Source: Nonomuraea dietziae (GTDB taxonomy: Bacteria; Actinomycetota; Actinomycetes; Streptosporangiales; Streptosporangiaceae). From it: DNA of 64,000 nt. The translations under genes and the position numbers were made by a program. Position 1 is the first letter of the stretch. Each line of letters opens with the position of its first letter. Below the pieces are notes generated by a model, which was given only the letters and a program-made list of their open reading frames with translations, did no database searches and was not told the DNA's origin. Shown here in pieces: positions 46,637 to 55,325 of this stretch. The stretch lies in NCBI RefSeq assembly GCF_014195505.1, contig NZ_JACIBV010000001.1, positions 8,246,001 through 8,310,000 on the forward strand. Direction: 5' to 3'.

Positions 46637-47100
46637 GCGGAGCGGGCAGGCCCGCGGCGACGGTGGTCGACGCGACAGGGCTCAGCGTGGGGATCGTGGC
46701 GGCCAGCTGGCACGGGAAGATCACCGACCAGCTGGTGGCGAGGGCCGTCCAGGCCGCGCAGGACAGCGGCGCGGACGCCACCGTGGTGCGCGTCGCGGGC
46801 TCGCTGGAGATCCCGGTGATCGCCCAGGCCATGGCCAGGAGGCACGACGCGGTGGTGGCGCTCGGCGCGGTGATCCGCGGCGAGACCGCGCACTTCGACT
46901 ACGTGTGCGACTCGGTGACTGCGGGGCTGACCAGGATCTCGCTGGACGAGGAGACCCCCGTCGGCAATGGGGTGCTCACCTGTGAAACCCTTGACCAGGC
47001 GATCGCCAGGAGCGGGCTGCCCGGCAGCGTCGAGGACAAGGGGTACGAGTCCACGGTCGCGGCGATGGAGACGGCGCTGCTCCTGCGAGGACTGCGATAG
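46633..47100 (+). CDS. ribH: 6,7-dimethyl-8-ribityllumazine synthase
   Basis: This 155-residue lumazine synthase condenses the products of RibBA and RibD. Motifs are VGIVAASWHGKITDQLVARA near 20, VRVAGSLEIPVIAQAMARR near 55, LGAVIRGETAHFDYVC near 80 and NGVLTCETLDQAIARSG near 115. It forms 60-subunit or pentameric assemblies in other bacteria. GTG at 46633 overlaps ribBA. A CTTGATCAAG palindrome (47107-47116) lies just after the stop. Confidence 0.95.
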   Translation: MSGAGRPAATVVDATGLSVGIVAASWHGKITDQLVARAVQAAQDSGADATVVRVAGSLEIPVIAQAMARRHDAVVALGAVIRGETAHFDYVCDSVTAGLTRISLDEETPVGNGVLTCETLDQAIARSGLPGSVEDKGYESTVAAMETALLLRGLR

Positions 47101-47147
47101 TTTTCACTTGATCAAGACAACACCCACCGACACAGCGAGAAGCCGAC

Positions 47148-47597
47148 ATGCCTGAGCCCGTGAGTCCTCCGCCCCTGCCCCTGACCTGGCGGCCGCGGAG
47201 GGGGAGATGGGTGGCCTACGGCTTCGCGGGGTTCATCGTGCTCGGCGCGATCGTGATGGCGATCTTCATCTCGGAGCCCTTCCAGCTCCCTGACAAGATC
47301 ATGATCGTGGCCTTCGGGTGCGGGGTGGCGTGGGTGCTGCACCTGCTCGGCAGGGTCAGGGTCGAGGCCGACGAGCAGGGCATCACCGTGGTCAACGCGC
47401 TGCGCACCCACCGCTACACCTGGCCTGAGGTGCTCGACGTCACGCTGCTCGAGAGCGACCCGTGGCCGAAGATCGACTTCTCCGACGGGCTGACGGTGGG
47501 CGCGATGGGCATCCAGGGCAGCGAGAAGGCCCGCGCCCGCCGCGCCACCGCCGAGCTGGCGGCGTTGATCAAGGCCAAGGGCGAGGCGGGGGAGTAG
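47148..47597 (+). CDS. PH-domain membrane protein downstream of ribH
   Basis: This 149-residue protein has a Pro-rich N-terminus, two hydrophobic segments near residues 23-41 and 48-66 (GFAGFIVLGAIVMAIFI, MIVAFGCGVAWVLHLLG) and a C-terminal beta-rich part (RVEADEQGITVVNALRTHRY, TWPEVLDVTLLE) resembling the bacterial PH-6 fold of the Cfp6 type. Such genes often follow ribH in actinobacteria, but no biochemical role is known. ATG at 47148 is 47 nt after ribH. It converges with the next gene, the two stops lying one base apart. Confidence 0.8.
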   Translation: MPEPVSPPPLPLTWRPRRGRWVAYGFAGFIVLGAIVMAIFISEPFQLPDKIMIVAFGCGVAWVLHLLGRVRVEADEQGITVVNALRTHRYTWPEVLDVTLLESDPWPKIDFSDGLTVGAMGIQGSEKARARRATAELAALIKAKGEAGE

Positions 47598-47598
47598 G

Positions 47599-48708
47599 TC
47601 AGTCCAGCGCCCAGGCCCGCTCGGCCGCCAGCACCCTGGCGACCTCGGGAGGAAGCGCGTCACGCACCTCCACCACGCCGTTCTCCTCGCGCAGCACGGT
47701 CACGATCCCCGTCACGAGCCTGCGCCGCCGCAGCACGTCGAGCGCCCGCACCTCGCGCTCGGTGGTGAGGGTCTCGGGAGCGGACGCGGCCAAGGCGGGT
47801 GGCCGGGAGGCGGGTTCGTCCGGGGCGGTGTCCTGAGCGGTGGGCTCGGCGTCGATCGGGGCGCGCTCGGCGAGCGTGGCCTCCTTCGGCTCCTCGATCG
47901 GGCGCCACTGCCACAGCCGGTAGCTGAGCCCTGGAGAGGGCCGCTCGCCCAGCTCGCCCGAGGCCAGCTGGAAGGTCGGCAGCCCGTCGGGGTTGAGGCG
48001 CCTGGCGCCGGCCACCGAGCTGCGCAGCTCGTTCAGGTAGCGGCGGCGGTTGCCCTCGTCGGTGTCGAGCAGCCAGGTGGGCGGCCTGGTCAGCAGCCGG
48101 GGACGAAGGTCGCCGAGCAGCTCGGCCAGCCTGATCTCGTGCTCGTGGTCGAGCGGCCACTCCTCCTCGCCCTTGGCGGGAGAGGCGGGGGCGGGCGGCT
48201 CGCCCGAGCCGGGCACCCTGACCGAGACCCAGTCGCCGGCCGCGGAGCGGGTCTCCACGGCCTCCTGCGGCTTGGCCTCGGCCTCGACGCCGTCGGGACG
48301 CAGGTGCTGGGCGGGGTCGAAGACGTCCTTGATCGGCCAGAAGCGCAGCAGACGTTCGGCGTTGTGGGCGTACAGGTGCAGGCCGTACTCGAAGAAGGCC
48401 GGACCGATCAGCACGCTGCGGCCCGAGCCGGCGAACATGTACGGCGTGACCGCGACGACCCCCGTCTCGGCGACGCAGCTGGCGTCGGCGACGAGCTTGC
48501 CGTGTCCCTCCCACGGGGGCGGCTCGCCGTCCCACACCTCCACCCTCACGCGGCTGTGCTCGGCGCTGGCGTAGAGGTAGACCTGCCGGTCGAGCTCGGC
48601 CAGGTGGACCCGGTTGTGCACGCCTTGAAGCCCGCTCACGCCGCGAAGCAGGAACTGCCCATAGGTGATGGGGACCTCGTCGTCCAAGGTGTCCAGCAGG
48701 TGGGCCAT
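47599..48708 (-). CDS. Uncharacterised actinobacterial protein
   Basis: This 369-residue acidic protein has no motif I recognise. It starts MAHLLDTLDDEVPITYGQFL. The N-terminal third is beta-rich (RQVYLYASAEHSRVRVEVWD), the middle is Pro/Ala/Glu-rich and probably disordered (about 140-175 and 275-310), and the last 40 residues may form a basic helix-turn-helix-like end (VRALDVLRRRRLVTGIVTVL). The ATG at 48708 has GGAG 8 nt upstream; a longer frame to 48810 runs into the leader. No partner gene is visible. Confidence 0.6.
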   Translation of the reverse strand: MAHLLDTLDDEVPITYGQFLLRGVSGLQGVHNRVHLAELDRQVYLYASAEHSRVRVEVWDGEPPPWEGHGKLVADASCVAETGVVAVTPYMFAGSGRSVLIGPAFFEYGLHLYAHNAERLLRFWPIKDVFDPAQHLRPDGVEAEAKPQEAVETRSAAGDWVSVRVPGSGEPPAPASPAKGEEEWPLDHEHEIRLAELLGDLRPRLLTRPPTWLLDTDEGNRRRYLNELRSSVAGARRLNPDGLPTFQLASGELGERPSPGLSYRLWQWRPIEEPKEATLAERAPIDAEPTAQDTAPDEPASRPPALAASAPETLTTEREVRALDVLRRRRLVTGIVTVLREENGVVEVRDALPPEVARVLAAERAWALD

Positions 48709-48833
48709 GCGCGTACTCCGGATTTTTACAGATATGGGTCGGACGAATGTATCGGAATTCGGCCTGTTTGGTCCGGGTGGAGAGCCCCTCCCAGGGTCAC
48801 AGATCGGCACGCAAGCAGTGGATCTTCCCCTGA

Positions 48834-48880
48834 CACGCGTGTGGGCGGGGAGCCGTCACGGCTCCCCGCCCACACGCGTG
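48834..48880 (-). terminator. Strong terminator hairpin of the symporter gene
   Basis: The arms 48834-48856 and 48858-48880 are perfectly complementary over 23 nt (arm start CACGCGTGTGGGCGGGGAGC), leaving a 3-nt effective loop. It lies 10 nt beyond the stop of the minus-strand symporter gene. There is no clear T-run. Confidence 0.9.
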
Positions 48881-48890
48881 ATGGAACGGA

Positions 48891-50180
48891 TCAGGCAGGC
48901 GTCGGCTCAGGCGCCCGGTTCACGCGCACCGGGGGCGCCTCGTCGAGCGGCTGCGGCGGGGCGTTGAGCACCGCCTCGTCGAGCCTGCCCTCGCCGCGGG
49001 CGACGAGCACCGGCACCACGATCTGCCCCGCCACGTTGGTCGCGGTGCGGATCATGTCGAGGATCGGGTCGATCGCCAGCAGCAGGCCGACGCCCTCGAG
49101 CGGCAGGCCCAGCGTGCTCAGCGTCAGCGTGAGCATGACGATCGCGCCCGTCAGGCCGGCGGTCGCGGCCGAGCCGACCACCGAGACGAAGGCGATCAGC
49201 AGGTACTCGCCGATGCCCAGCGGGATGTCGAAGACCTGCGCCACGAAGATCGCGGCCAGCGCCGGGTAGATCGAGGCGCAGCCGTCCATCTTGGTCGTCG
49301 CGCCGAACGGCACGGCGAAGGAGGCGTAGTCGCGGTCGACGCCCAGACGCTCGACGGTGACCTTCTGCGTCAGCGGCAGCGTGCCGACCGACGAGCGGGA
49401 GACGAAGGCCAGCTCGATCGCGGGCCACGCGTTGCGGAAGAAGGTGATCGGGTTGACCTTGGCGACCACGGCCAGCAGCGTCGGGTAGACGGCCAGCAGG
49501 ACGATGAAGCAACCCACGTAGACGCCGAGGCTGAACTTGGCCAGCGGCGCGAGCAGGTCCCAGCCGTAGGTGGCCACGGACTTGCCGATCAGACCCGCGG
49601 TGCCGATGGGGGCCAGGCGGATGACCCACCACAGCGCCTTCTGGACCAGCTCGAGGATCGAACGGCTGAAGGTGAGGAACGGCTCGGCCTTCTCGCCGAT
49701 CGCCATGGCCGCCGCGCCGAGGACGACTCCCAGGAAGACGATCTGGAGGACGTTGAGCTCGGTGAACGCCGTGACGATGTTGGTCGGGATGATGCCGGTG
49801 AGGAAGTCGACCCAGGTGCCGACGCTCTCGGGCGCCTTGGCGCCCTCGGTCGCCAGCGTGACGCCCCTGCCGGGGTTGAGGATCAGGCCCAGGCCGATGC
49901 CGACGATGACGGCGATCAGCCCGGTGGCCAGGAACCACAGCAGCGTCTTGCCGGCCAGCCTGGCCGCGCCGTTGACGTTGCGCAGGTTGGCCACGCTGAC
50001 CACCACGGCGGTGAACACCAGCGGAGGCACGGCCAGCTTGAGCAGCTGGACGAAGATCTTTCCGACTTCGGTCAGTGTCGTCGCCAGCCAGGCGAGGTCC
50101 CAGAGGCGGGCCGCGAAGCCGAGGGCGACGCCCACGACCAGGCCCAGCAGCAACTGCAGGGAGAACGAGAATCTCTTCAC
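48891..50180 (-). CDS. Dicarboxylate/amino acid:cation symporter (DAACS family)
   Basis: This 429-residue transporter has about eight membrane segments and the serine-rich motif SRSSVGTLPLT near 268-278. The substrate region SFAVPFGATTKMDGCASIYPA near 295 and the conserved AIDPILDMIRTATNVAGQ segment near 385 follow. It is a GltP/DctA relative that takes up dicarboxylates or acidic amino acids with protons or sodium. The KMDGCA variation of NMDG is common in the family. ATG at 50180 starts MKRFSFSLQLL. A CRP-type site lies 224 nt upstream. Confidence 0.9.
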   Translation of the reverse strand: MKRFSFSLQLLLGLVVGVALGFAARLWDLAWLATTLTEVGKIFVQLLKLAVPPLVFTAVVVSVANLRNVNGAARLAGKTLLWFLATGLIAVIVGIGLGLILNPGRGVTLATEGAKAPESVGTWVDFLTGIIPTNIVTAFTELNVLQIVFLGVVLGAAAMAIGEKAEPFLTFSRSILELVQKALWWVIRLAPIGTAGLIGKSVATYGWDLLAPLAKFSLGVYVGCFIVLLAVYPTLLAVVAKVNPITFFRNAWPAIELAFVSRSSVGTLPLTQKVTVERLGVDRDYASFAVPFGATTKMDGCASIYPALAAIFVAQVFDIPLGIGEYLLIAFVSVVGSAATAGLTGAIVMLTLTLSTLGLPLEGVGLLLAIDPILDMIRTATNVAGQIVVPVLVARGEGRLDEAVLNAPPQPLDEAPPVRVNRAPEPTPA

Positions 50181-50403
50181 GATGAGGAGGGCTCCGTACT
50201 ACGGCATGCCGAAGAAGGCATGCGGAAGGGGGGTGGGTGAGGGGATGGGCGATCGAGCGCTCGTCAGAGCGCGATCAGCGACACAGGGAGCCGGTCAGAC
50301 GACAGAGATCGATGTGCAGCCGCTCAACGAGCCACACAGACAGGACAGAAAACCTCACGAAATCAGTAAACCGTAGTGAAACGGACAGTATTCCGATCTT
50401 ACA

Positions 50404-50424
50404 TGTGATCTGCCTCACAGATCA
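50404..50424. promoter_or_regulatory. CRP-type operator overlapping a second palindrome upstream of the symporter
   Basis: TGTGATCTGCCTCACA (50404-50419) matches TGTGA-N6-TCACA exactly. It overlaps a second perfect inverted repeat, TGATCTG-CCTCA-CAGATCA (50406-50424). Both lie upstream of the dicarboxylate-type symporter. Binding by Crp is inferred from the consensus; the regulator of the second repeat is not identified. The remaining part of 50181-50432 has no gene. Confidence 0.7.
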
Positions 50425-50432
50425 ACGCTCTG

Positions 50433-52664
50433 TCAGACCGGGCTCTCATCCTCGACAGGGGGAGGGATGACGCGCACGGAGAGCTCGTTGCCCGCCGTGT
50501 AGAACGGACGGATGAGGGCGTCCTCCACCTGCTGATGGGGGTAGCGCTCCACCCCCTTGCGCTCGGCGATGTCGTCGCAGAACCGGCCGAGTCGGATCGG
50601 CTCGCCCTCCTGGCCCTCCTCGCCGGGGCGCAGGTAGAGGTCCCACACCTCGTGGGAGTGGCTGCGCGCCTCCAACAGCCGCTGGTAGGGCATCGAGCAG
50701 CTGAAGCGTCCGTCGAGGTGGGACTGGGCCCGCAGGGCGATCCGCGCGCCAGGCACGTCGTCCTGGTCGAGTGAAGAAGCCGCCTGCTCGTCCTGGTCGA
50801 GGAGCGGAGCAGTCTCCTCGTCCTGGTCGAGGGAGGGAGCAGTCTCCTCGTCGAGGGAGGGAGCCGTCAGCTCGTCCTGGTCGAGGGATGCAGCCGCGCG
50901 ACGCGCGACGCGCCGTACGGCCAGCAGGGTCAGGGCCGGGCGCCCCTCGGGCAGGTTGATCAGCAGCCCGTGGACGGTGAGCCCGGTGGAGGCGGACACC
51001 ACGTCGGTCACCTCGGCGTGCATCGTCCTGGCGCGCACGGCCAGCGACAGCTCGCCGGTGTCGGTGGCGTAGGGCGTCCAGGTCTCCAGCGGCCTGCGCA
51101 GGTCGGGGAAGGCGTTGACCAGGGCGCGGCTGTCGCACAGCCCCGCGGCCAGCCGTCTGCGCCGCTTGCCGGGCCTGACCTGGTAGACGTCCCAGCGTCC
51201 CTCGGCCAGCCGGTGCGCCCCGCGGTCGAGCCGCGCCTCCATCGCCCCGTCCTCGGCCGGCACGAGCGGCAGCTCGATCGTGGTCGCCGTGCCGCGGTGC
51301 CGCAGCGCCAGCGCGTTCGTGGCGAGGGCGCCGGTGGCCCACGGCTCCCTGATGAGCCGGATGGTCAGGCCGCCGTCCTGGCGCACGAGGCAGTGCGTGG
51401 TGACGGGCGCCTGCGCCGCGAGCGGCTGGTCGGCCGCCTTCCGCGGCACCAGTGACCGCGCGCCCGCGATCGTTCTCGCGCCCAGATCCCTGAGACGGGC
51501 GAGCCCCCTCACCCGGCGCGCCGGCATGTGCTCGGCGTACAGCCGCTCGTAGCGCAGTGCGATCTCGGCGGGATCGAAGCGCTGCGCGTTGCGCAGCGCC
51601 GCGGCGCCCATCGCGTGGCGCAGCGGCTCGTCCTCGATCAACCGCAGCAGCGCGTCGGCCAGGGCGGACGGCGTGGCCTCGGGCACCAGCAGCCCGTCGT
51701 TGCCGTGACTGATGATCTCACCGGGGCCGTAGGGGCAGTCGACGCTGACGACGGGGACGCCGCAGCGCATGGCCTCCACGATGGTCATGCCGAAGGACTC
51801 GAGCTGGGACGACACCGCGGCGATGGAGCCCTTTGCCCACTCGGTCTCGATGGGGGAGCGGGGGCCCATCATCAGGGCGCGGCCGTTCAGCCCCAGATCG
51901 TCGATCACCTGCTGGAGATGAGGGGCCTCCGGGCCCTTGCCGTACAGGCGCAGCCTCCAGTCGGGGCGCTCGGCGGCCACCTTGGCGAAGGCCTCGATCA
52001 GCAGCGGGTAGCGCTTGACCGTGATCAGCCGCCCCGCGGCGACGATCGTCTTGGTGTCGAGGGTGGAAGGCCCCACCTTCGGCTGGGGGACGCTGTTGGG
52101 TATCGACACGACGGCCGTGTCCGCGAAGGGCATCTTCGTCCTGTACACCTCGGCGTCGCCCTCGGAGACGGTCACGAGCACGTCGAGGTCAGGGCAGAGC
52201 TCGCGCAGGTCCGCCCGCAGCCTCTGGCTGTGGCCGTTGTGGATCCAGTGCTCCTGGCCGACCTTCAGGTAGCGGCGGGTGCCGTACTTGGCCAGGTAGG
52301 CGAGCAGGGCCGGCCTGGTCGCGATGACCATGTCGGCGTCGCACTCGGCCAGGTAGGCCGCCATGCGCTGGTCGGTCAGCAGGGAGCAGTGGTGGTGGCC
52401 CCTGGTGTCGCCCCTGGCGGCGTCCTCCGAAGGCTGGGCCTGCCGTGGGTCGTCTCCGGCGAAGTCGGGGGAGCTCTCGCGCAGATCGACCAGGTCGCGC
52501 ACCCTGACGCGGGCGTCGATGTCGAACGAAGGCTGGTCGGCGGTCCTCAGGATGCTGACGACCTCCACCTCGTGCCGCTCGGCCAGCGCCGCGGTGAGGT
52601 TGACGGTGGAACGGATCGTCCCGCCGATGCCGTACAGGTTCTGGATCAGAAAGACGATCTTCAT
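50433..52664 (-). CDS. Glycosyltransferase family 4 with long acidic-repeat C-terminal extension
   Basis: This 743-residue protein has a GT-B core of about 410 residues. The N-terminal MKIVFLIQNLYGIGGTIRST contains the acceptor-side GG loop. The donor domain has AAGRLITVKRYPLLIEAFAK near 220 and the E-x7-E element ESFGMTIVEAMRCGVPVV near 300. The following about 330 residues are beta-rich, of a type seen in poly(glycerol-phosphate) or cell-wall glycosyltransferases, and include a Ser/Leu/Asp/Gln-rich repeat. ATG at 52664 has GGAG upstream. It is divergent from a secreted sugar deacetylase, suggesting work on an envelope glycan. The sugar is unknown. Confidence 0.85.
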   Translation of the reverse strand: MKIVFLIQNLYGIGGTIRSTVNLTAALAERHEVEVVSILRTADQPSFDIDARVRVRDLVDLRESSPDFAGDDPRQAQPSEDAARGDTRGHHHCSLLTDQRMAAYLAECDADMVIATRPALLAYLAKYGTRRYLKVGQEHWIHNGHSQRLRADLRELCPDLDVLVTVSEGDAEVYRTKMPFADTAVVSIPNSVPQPKVGPSTLDTKTIVAAGRLITVKRYPLLIEAFAKVAAERPDWRLRLYGKGPEAPHLQQVIDDLGLNGRALMMGPRSPIETEWAKGSIAAVSSQLESFGMTIVEAMRCGVPVVSVDCPYGPGEIISHGNDGLLVPEATPSALADALLRLIEDEPLRHAMGAAALRNAQRFDPAEIALRYERLYAEHMPARRVRGLARLRDLGARTIAGARSLVPRKAADQPLAAQAPVTTHCLVRQDGGLTIRLIREPWATGALATNALALRHRGTATTIELPLVPAEDGAMEARLDRGAHRLAEGRWDVYQVRPGKRRRRLAAGLCDSRALVNAFPDLRRPLETWTPYATDTGELSLAVRARTMHAEVTDVVSASTGLTVHGLLINLPEGRPALTLLAVRRVARRAAASLDQDELTAPSLDEETAPSLDQDEETAPLLDQDEQAASSLDQDDVPGARIALRAQSHLDGRFSCSMPYQRLLEARSHSHEVWDLYLRPGEEGQEGEPIRLGRFCDDIAERKGVERYPHQQVEDALIRPFYTAGNELSVRVIPPPVEDESPV
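50758..50895. repeat. In-frame 30-nt tandem repeat in the glycosyltransferase gene
   Basis: CTCGTCCTGGTCGAG recurs at 30-nt spacing, with about four and a half units and one unit shortened to 24 nt. It encodes repeats around SLDQDE: SLDQDELTAP, SLDEETAP, SLDQDEETAP, LLDQDEQAAS, SLDQDD. All copies stay in frame. Confidence 0.85.
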
Positions 52665-52922
52665 CGGTTCTCCGTCACCACGAAGGGAATGACCTGGTGT
52701 GCTGCTAGCCGTTCCGCGCCGGACTCCGGATGATGCGACGGCTCGCCAAGCGTGCCCGCCTTCGGCGGCGGCGCGACGCGCGCCAGGCAACGCATGGGGT
52801 GTTGTTGGCGGGGATTTGACGCGCGGCGTGCCGCCGCCCGAGGGCCGCCACGCGCTGTAAGATCTTCGCAACGGAACGGAAAGTCACCAGGTCAGCGGCG
52901 AAAAGAGCGGCAATCTAGCGTC

Positions 52923-54272
52923 GTGAACAGAGCCGTGACCGCGCTGTTGAGTTGCTTGGGCCTGATGGGCGCCCTCGTCGTGGCGCCCGCCGCCGTGGGG
53001 AACGCGAGGGTGTCGTGCGCGCGCACGACACTCGTGTCCGTCGCGCATCAGGACGACGACCTGCTCTTCGTCAACCCCGATCTCAGCCGCGACTACGACA
53101 GGGGCGCCTGCCTGCGCGTGGTCTACCTGACCGCGGGCGACGCGGGGCAGACGGGCGACTACGTCCGCAGCAGGGAGAACGGGGTCCGCGCGGCCTACGC
53201 CGTCATGGCGGGGGCGTCGAACACGTGGAAAAGGTCCGACCTGAGAGCGGGCGGGCGCAGACTGCGCGCCTACTCCCTCGTCAAGCCCCCCAAGGGTCGC
53301 GGCGACATCCAGCTGATCTTCATGGGCCTGCCCGACGGCTTTCCCAAGGGAGGCGGAACCCCGGCGTACGGCGGGGAGAGCCTGCTCAAGCTGTTCCGCG
53401 GCGGCCACGGCCGGATGACCACCGTGGACGGCTCAGCCCGCTACGACGAAAGAGCCCTGATAGCCGCGTTGCGCGGGCTGATCGAGCGCTTCAGGCCCGA
53501 CGTCATCCGCACGCTCGACCACCACAGCACCCGCCTCGGCTACAGCACCACCCAGTCGGTCGACCACAGCGACCACGCCGTGACCGCCCGCTACACGCTG
53601 CTCGCCGCGCGCCACGCCATGGCCGCCACGCCGGGTCTGCGGCCCGAGCTCGCCTTCTACCGGACGTACGGCATCTCGTCGCTGCCCGCCAATCTCACTC
53701 TCGACGAGCACACCCGCAAGAGGACGATCTTCGAGGCGTACGTGGTGCAGGTGACCTGCGGGCCCGGCGGCTGTGCGACCGCGCCGCCCAGGATGGGGGC
53801 AAGCGAGAGTGCCTGGGTGGCCAGGCAGTACCGGCGGCAGGATCCCGCGCCTGTCGAGGACACGATCGTGTCGTGGGCGGGCTCCACCAGCGCGCCGAAC
53901 GACGACTCGGCCACCGCGCGCTGCCTGGCCGTCCGCGAAGGGCCCTCGGCGAGGGACGTCGTGCGGACCTACGCCTGCGACGGCACCCGCGCGCAGAGCT
54001 GGTACACCAGGGGAGCCACCCTGCGCAGCGCCATGGACGGACGCTGCCTGACGGCCGCCGGCCGTGTGCCCAGGGTGGCCGCCTGCGACGGGAGCAGGCG
54101 GCAGCGCTGGAGCCTCACCAACGCGGGCCAGGTGAGCACCGCGAGAGGCTGCCTGCGCCAGGACGACCTGCTTCGCCGGCGCGCCAGGCTCAGAGTGGCC
54201 GCCTGCGACAGGCGAGAGCCGGGGCAGCGGTGGTTCCACGCCGTGGGACGGGCTAGGCCACCAGCTCCTTGA
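52923..54272 (+). CDS. Secreted PIG-L/LmbE-type deacetylase with C-terminal ricin-type lectin domain
   Basis: This 449-residue protein has a signal peptide (TALLSCLGLMGALVVAPAAV). The PIG-L zinc deacetylase domain follows, with AHQDDDLLF at 41-49, DHHSTR and the HSDHAVTARY histidine motif. A ricin B-like beta-trefoil of about 120 residues has QSW, QRWSL and QRWF repeats. It should deacetylate an N-acetyl sugar outside the cell while the lectin part binds glycan. The usual AHPDDE reads AHQDDD. GTG at 52923 is the likely start but has only weak GAGCGG upstream. The last 20 nt overlap the opposing oxidoreductase gene. Confidence 0.88.
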   Translation: MNRAVTALLSCLGLMGALVVAPAAVGNARVSCARTTLVSVAHQDDDLLFVNPDLSRDYDRGACLRVVYLTAGDAGQTGDYVRSRENGVRAAYAVMAGASNTWKRSDLRAGGRRLRAYSLVKPPKGRGDIQLIFMGLPDGFPKGGGTPAYGGESLLKLFRGGHGRMTTVDGSARYDERALIAALRGLIERFRPDVIRTLDHHSTRLGYSTTQSVDHSDHAVTARYTLLAARHAMAATPGLRPELAFYRTYGISSLPANLTLDEHTRKRTIFEAYVVQVTCGPGGCATAPPRMGASESAWVARQYRRQDPAPVEDTIVSWAGSTSAPNDDSATARCLAVREGPSARDVVRTYACDGTRAQSWYTRGATLRSAMDGRCLTAAGRVPRVAACDGSRRQRWSLTNAGQVSTARGCLRQDDLLRRRARLRVAACDRREPGQRWFHAVGRARPPAP

Positions 54273-55293
54273 CCTTCTCCAGGAGCCTGATGCGCTCCTC
54301 GTGGGTACGGCCGAGCGGCGTGACGTTGAGCGTGGTGACGCCCGACTCCCTCATCGCCTGCACCCGGTCGCGCACGAACCCCTCGGAGCCGATGAGTGAC
54401 ATCTTCTCCAGCAGTTCCTGGGGAACCAGCGCCTCGGCCTCCTTCTTGCTGCCCGCGAGGTAAAGCTCCTGGATCTGCTCGGCCTCTTTCTCGTAGCCGT
54501 AGCGACAGGCCAGCTCGTTGTAGAAGTTCTGGCCCTTGGCGCCCATGCCGCCGATGTAGAGCGCGGCCATCGACCTGCCGAGCTCCAGCAGCCCCGCGCC
54601 CTCCTCGCCGATGTAGAGCGCGGCCTGCGCGATGACGTCGAGCTCGCCCAGCGACGCGTCGCGCTTGGCCTTGCCGGCCGCCAGCGAGGGGCCCCAGACG
54701 TCGGCGGCCTTCTCCGGCATGTAGAAGATCGGCTCCCAGCCCTCGGCGATCTCGGCGGTGAGCTCGACGTTCTTCGGGCCGATGGCGGCCACCACGATCG
54801 GGATGCGCGAGCGCACGGGGTGGTTGATCAGCTTGAGCGGCTTGCCGAGCCCCGTGCCCTTGTCGGCCGGCAGCGGCAGCGTGTAGTGCTTGCCCTCGTA
54901 GGTGACGCGCTCGCGCTCCCAGACCTTGCGGCAGATCTCGATGACCTCGCGCGTACGGCCCAGCGGAGCGGTGTAGGGCACGCCGTGGAAGCCCTCGATC
55001 ACCTGCGGACCCGAGGCGCCGAGGCCCAGCGTGAAGCGCCCGTCGGAGACGTAGTCCATGCCCGCGGCCGTCATGGCCAGCAGGGTGGGCGTGCGCGAGT
55101 AGATCGGCAGGATGCCGGAGGCGATCTCCAGCCGTTCGGTCCTGGCCGCGATGTAGCCCATCTGGCTCACGGCGTCGAAGGAGTAGGCCTCGGCCACGAA
55201 GACGATGTCGAGCCCGGCCTTCTCGTAGTCGGCCAGCTCGGCGACCGTCTCCTTGAAGCCCCCTGAGTAGTTGAGCGCCATCCCGATCCGCAT
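54253..55293 (-). CDS. LLM-class F420-dependent oxidoreductase
   Basis: This 346-residue TIM-barrel protein starts MRIGMALNYSGGFKETVAEL. It has the luciferase-like pattern seen in F420-dependent methylene-tetrahydromethanopterin reductase relatives: AEAYSFDAVSQMGYIAARTE near 35, GLGASGPQVIEGFHG near 90 and the IPIVVAAIGPKNVELTAEIA segment near 170. Flavin versus F420 use is not settled by sequence, but the group is F420-rich in actinomycetes. ATG at 55293 follows AGGGAG and a 15-bp palindrome. Confidence 0.85.
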   Translation of the reverse strand: MRIGMALNYSGGFKETVAELADYEKAGLDIVFVAEAYSFDAVSQMGYIAARTERLEIASGILPIYSRTPTLLAMTAAGMDYVSDGRFTLGLGASGPQVIEGFHGVPYTAPLGRTREVIEICRKVWERERVTYEGKHYTLPLPADKGTGLGKPLKLINHPVRSRIPIVVAAIGPKNVELTAEIAEGWEPIFYMPEKAADVWGPSLAAGKAKRDASLGELDVIAQAALYIGEEGAGLLELGRSMAALYIGGMGAKGQNFYNELACRYGYEKEAEQIQELYLAGSKKEAEALVPQELLEKMSLIGSEGFVRDRVQAMRESGVTTLNVTPLGRTHEERIRLLEKVKELVA

Positions 55294-55310
55294 GCCGAAC
55301 TCCCTAGTAA

Positions 55311-55325
55311 CCGAACTATGTTCGG
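55311..55325. promoter_or_regulatory. Palindromic operator candidate upstream of the LLM oxidoreductase
   Basis: CCGAAC-TAT-GTTCGG has perfect 6-bp arms. It lies 18-32 nt before the LLM start and probably overlaps its promoter. The divergent EEP gene starts 73 nt away on the other side. Confidence 0.5.

Noticed and set aside
54253..54272. Frameshift or misplaced stop where two genes overlap tail to tail
   Set aside because: Both frames are intact and end with family-typical C-termini; a 20-nt convergent overlap is acceptable.
55311..55325. LexA (SOS) box
   Set aside because: The centre is 3 nt; actinobacterial LexA sites have CGAAC-N4-GTTCG.
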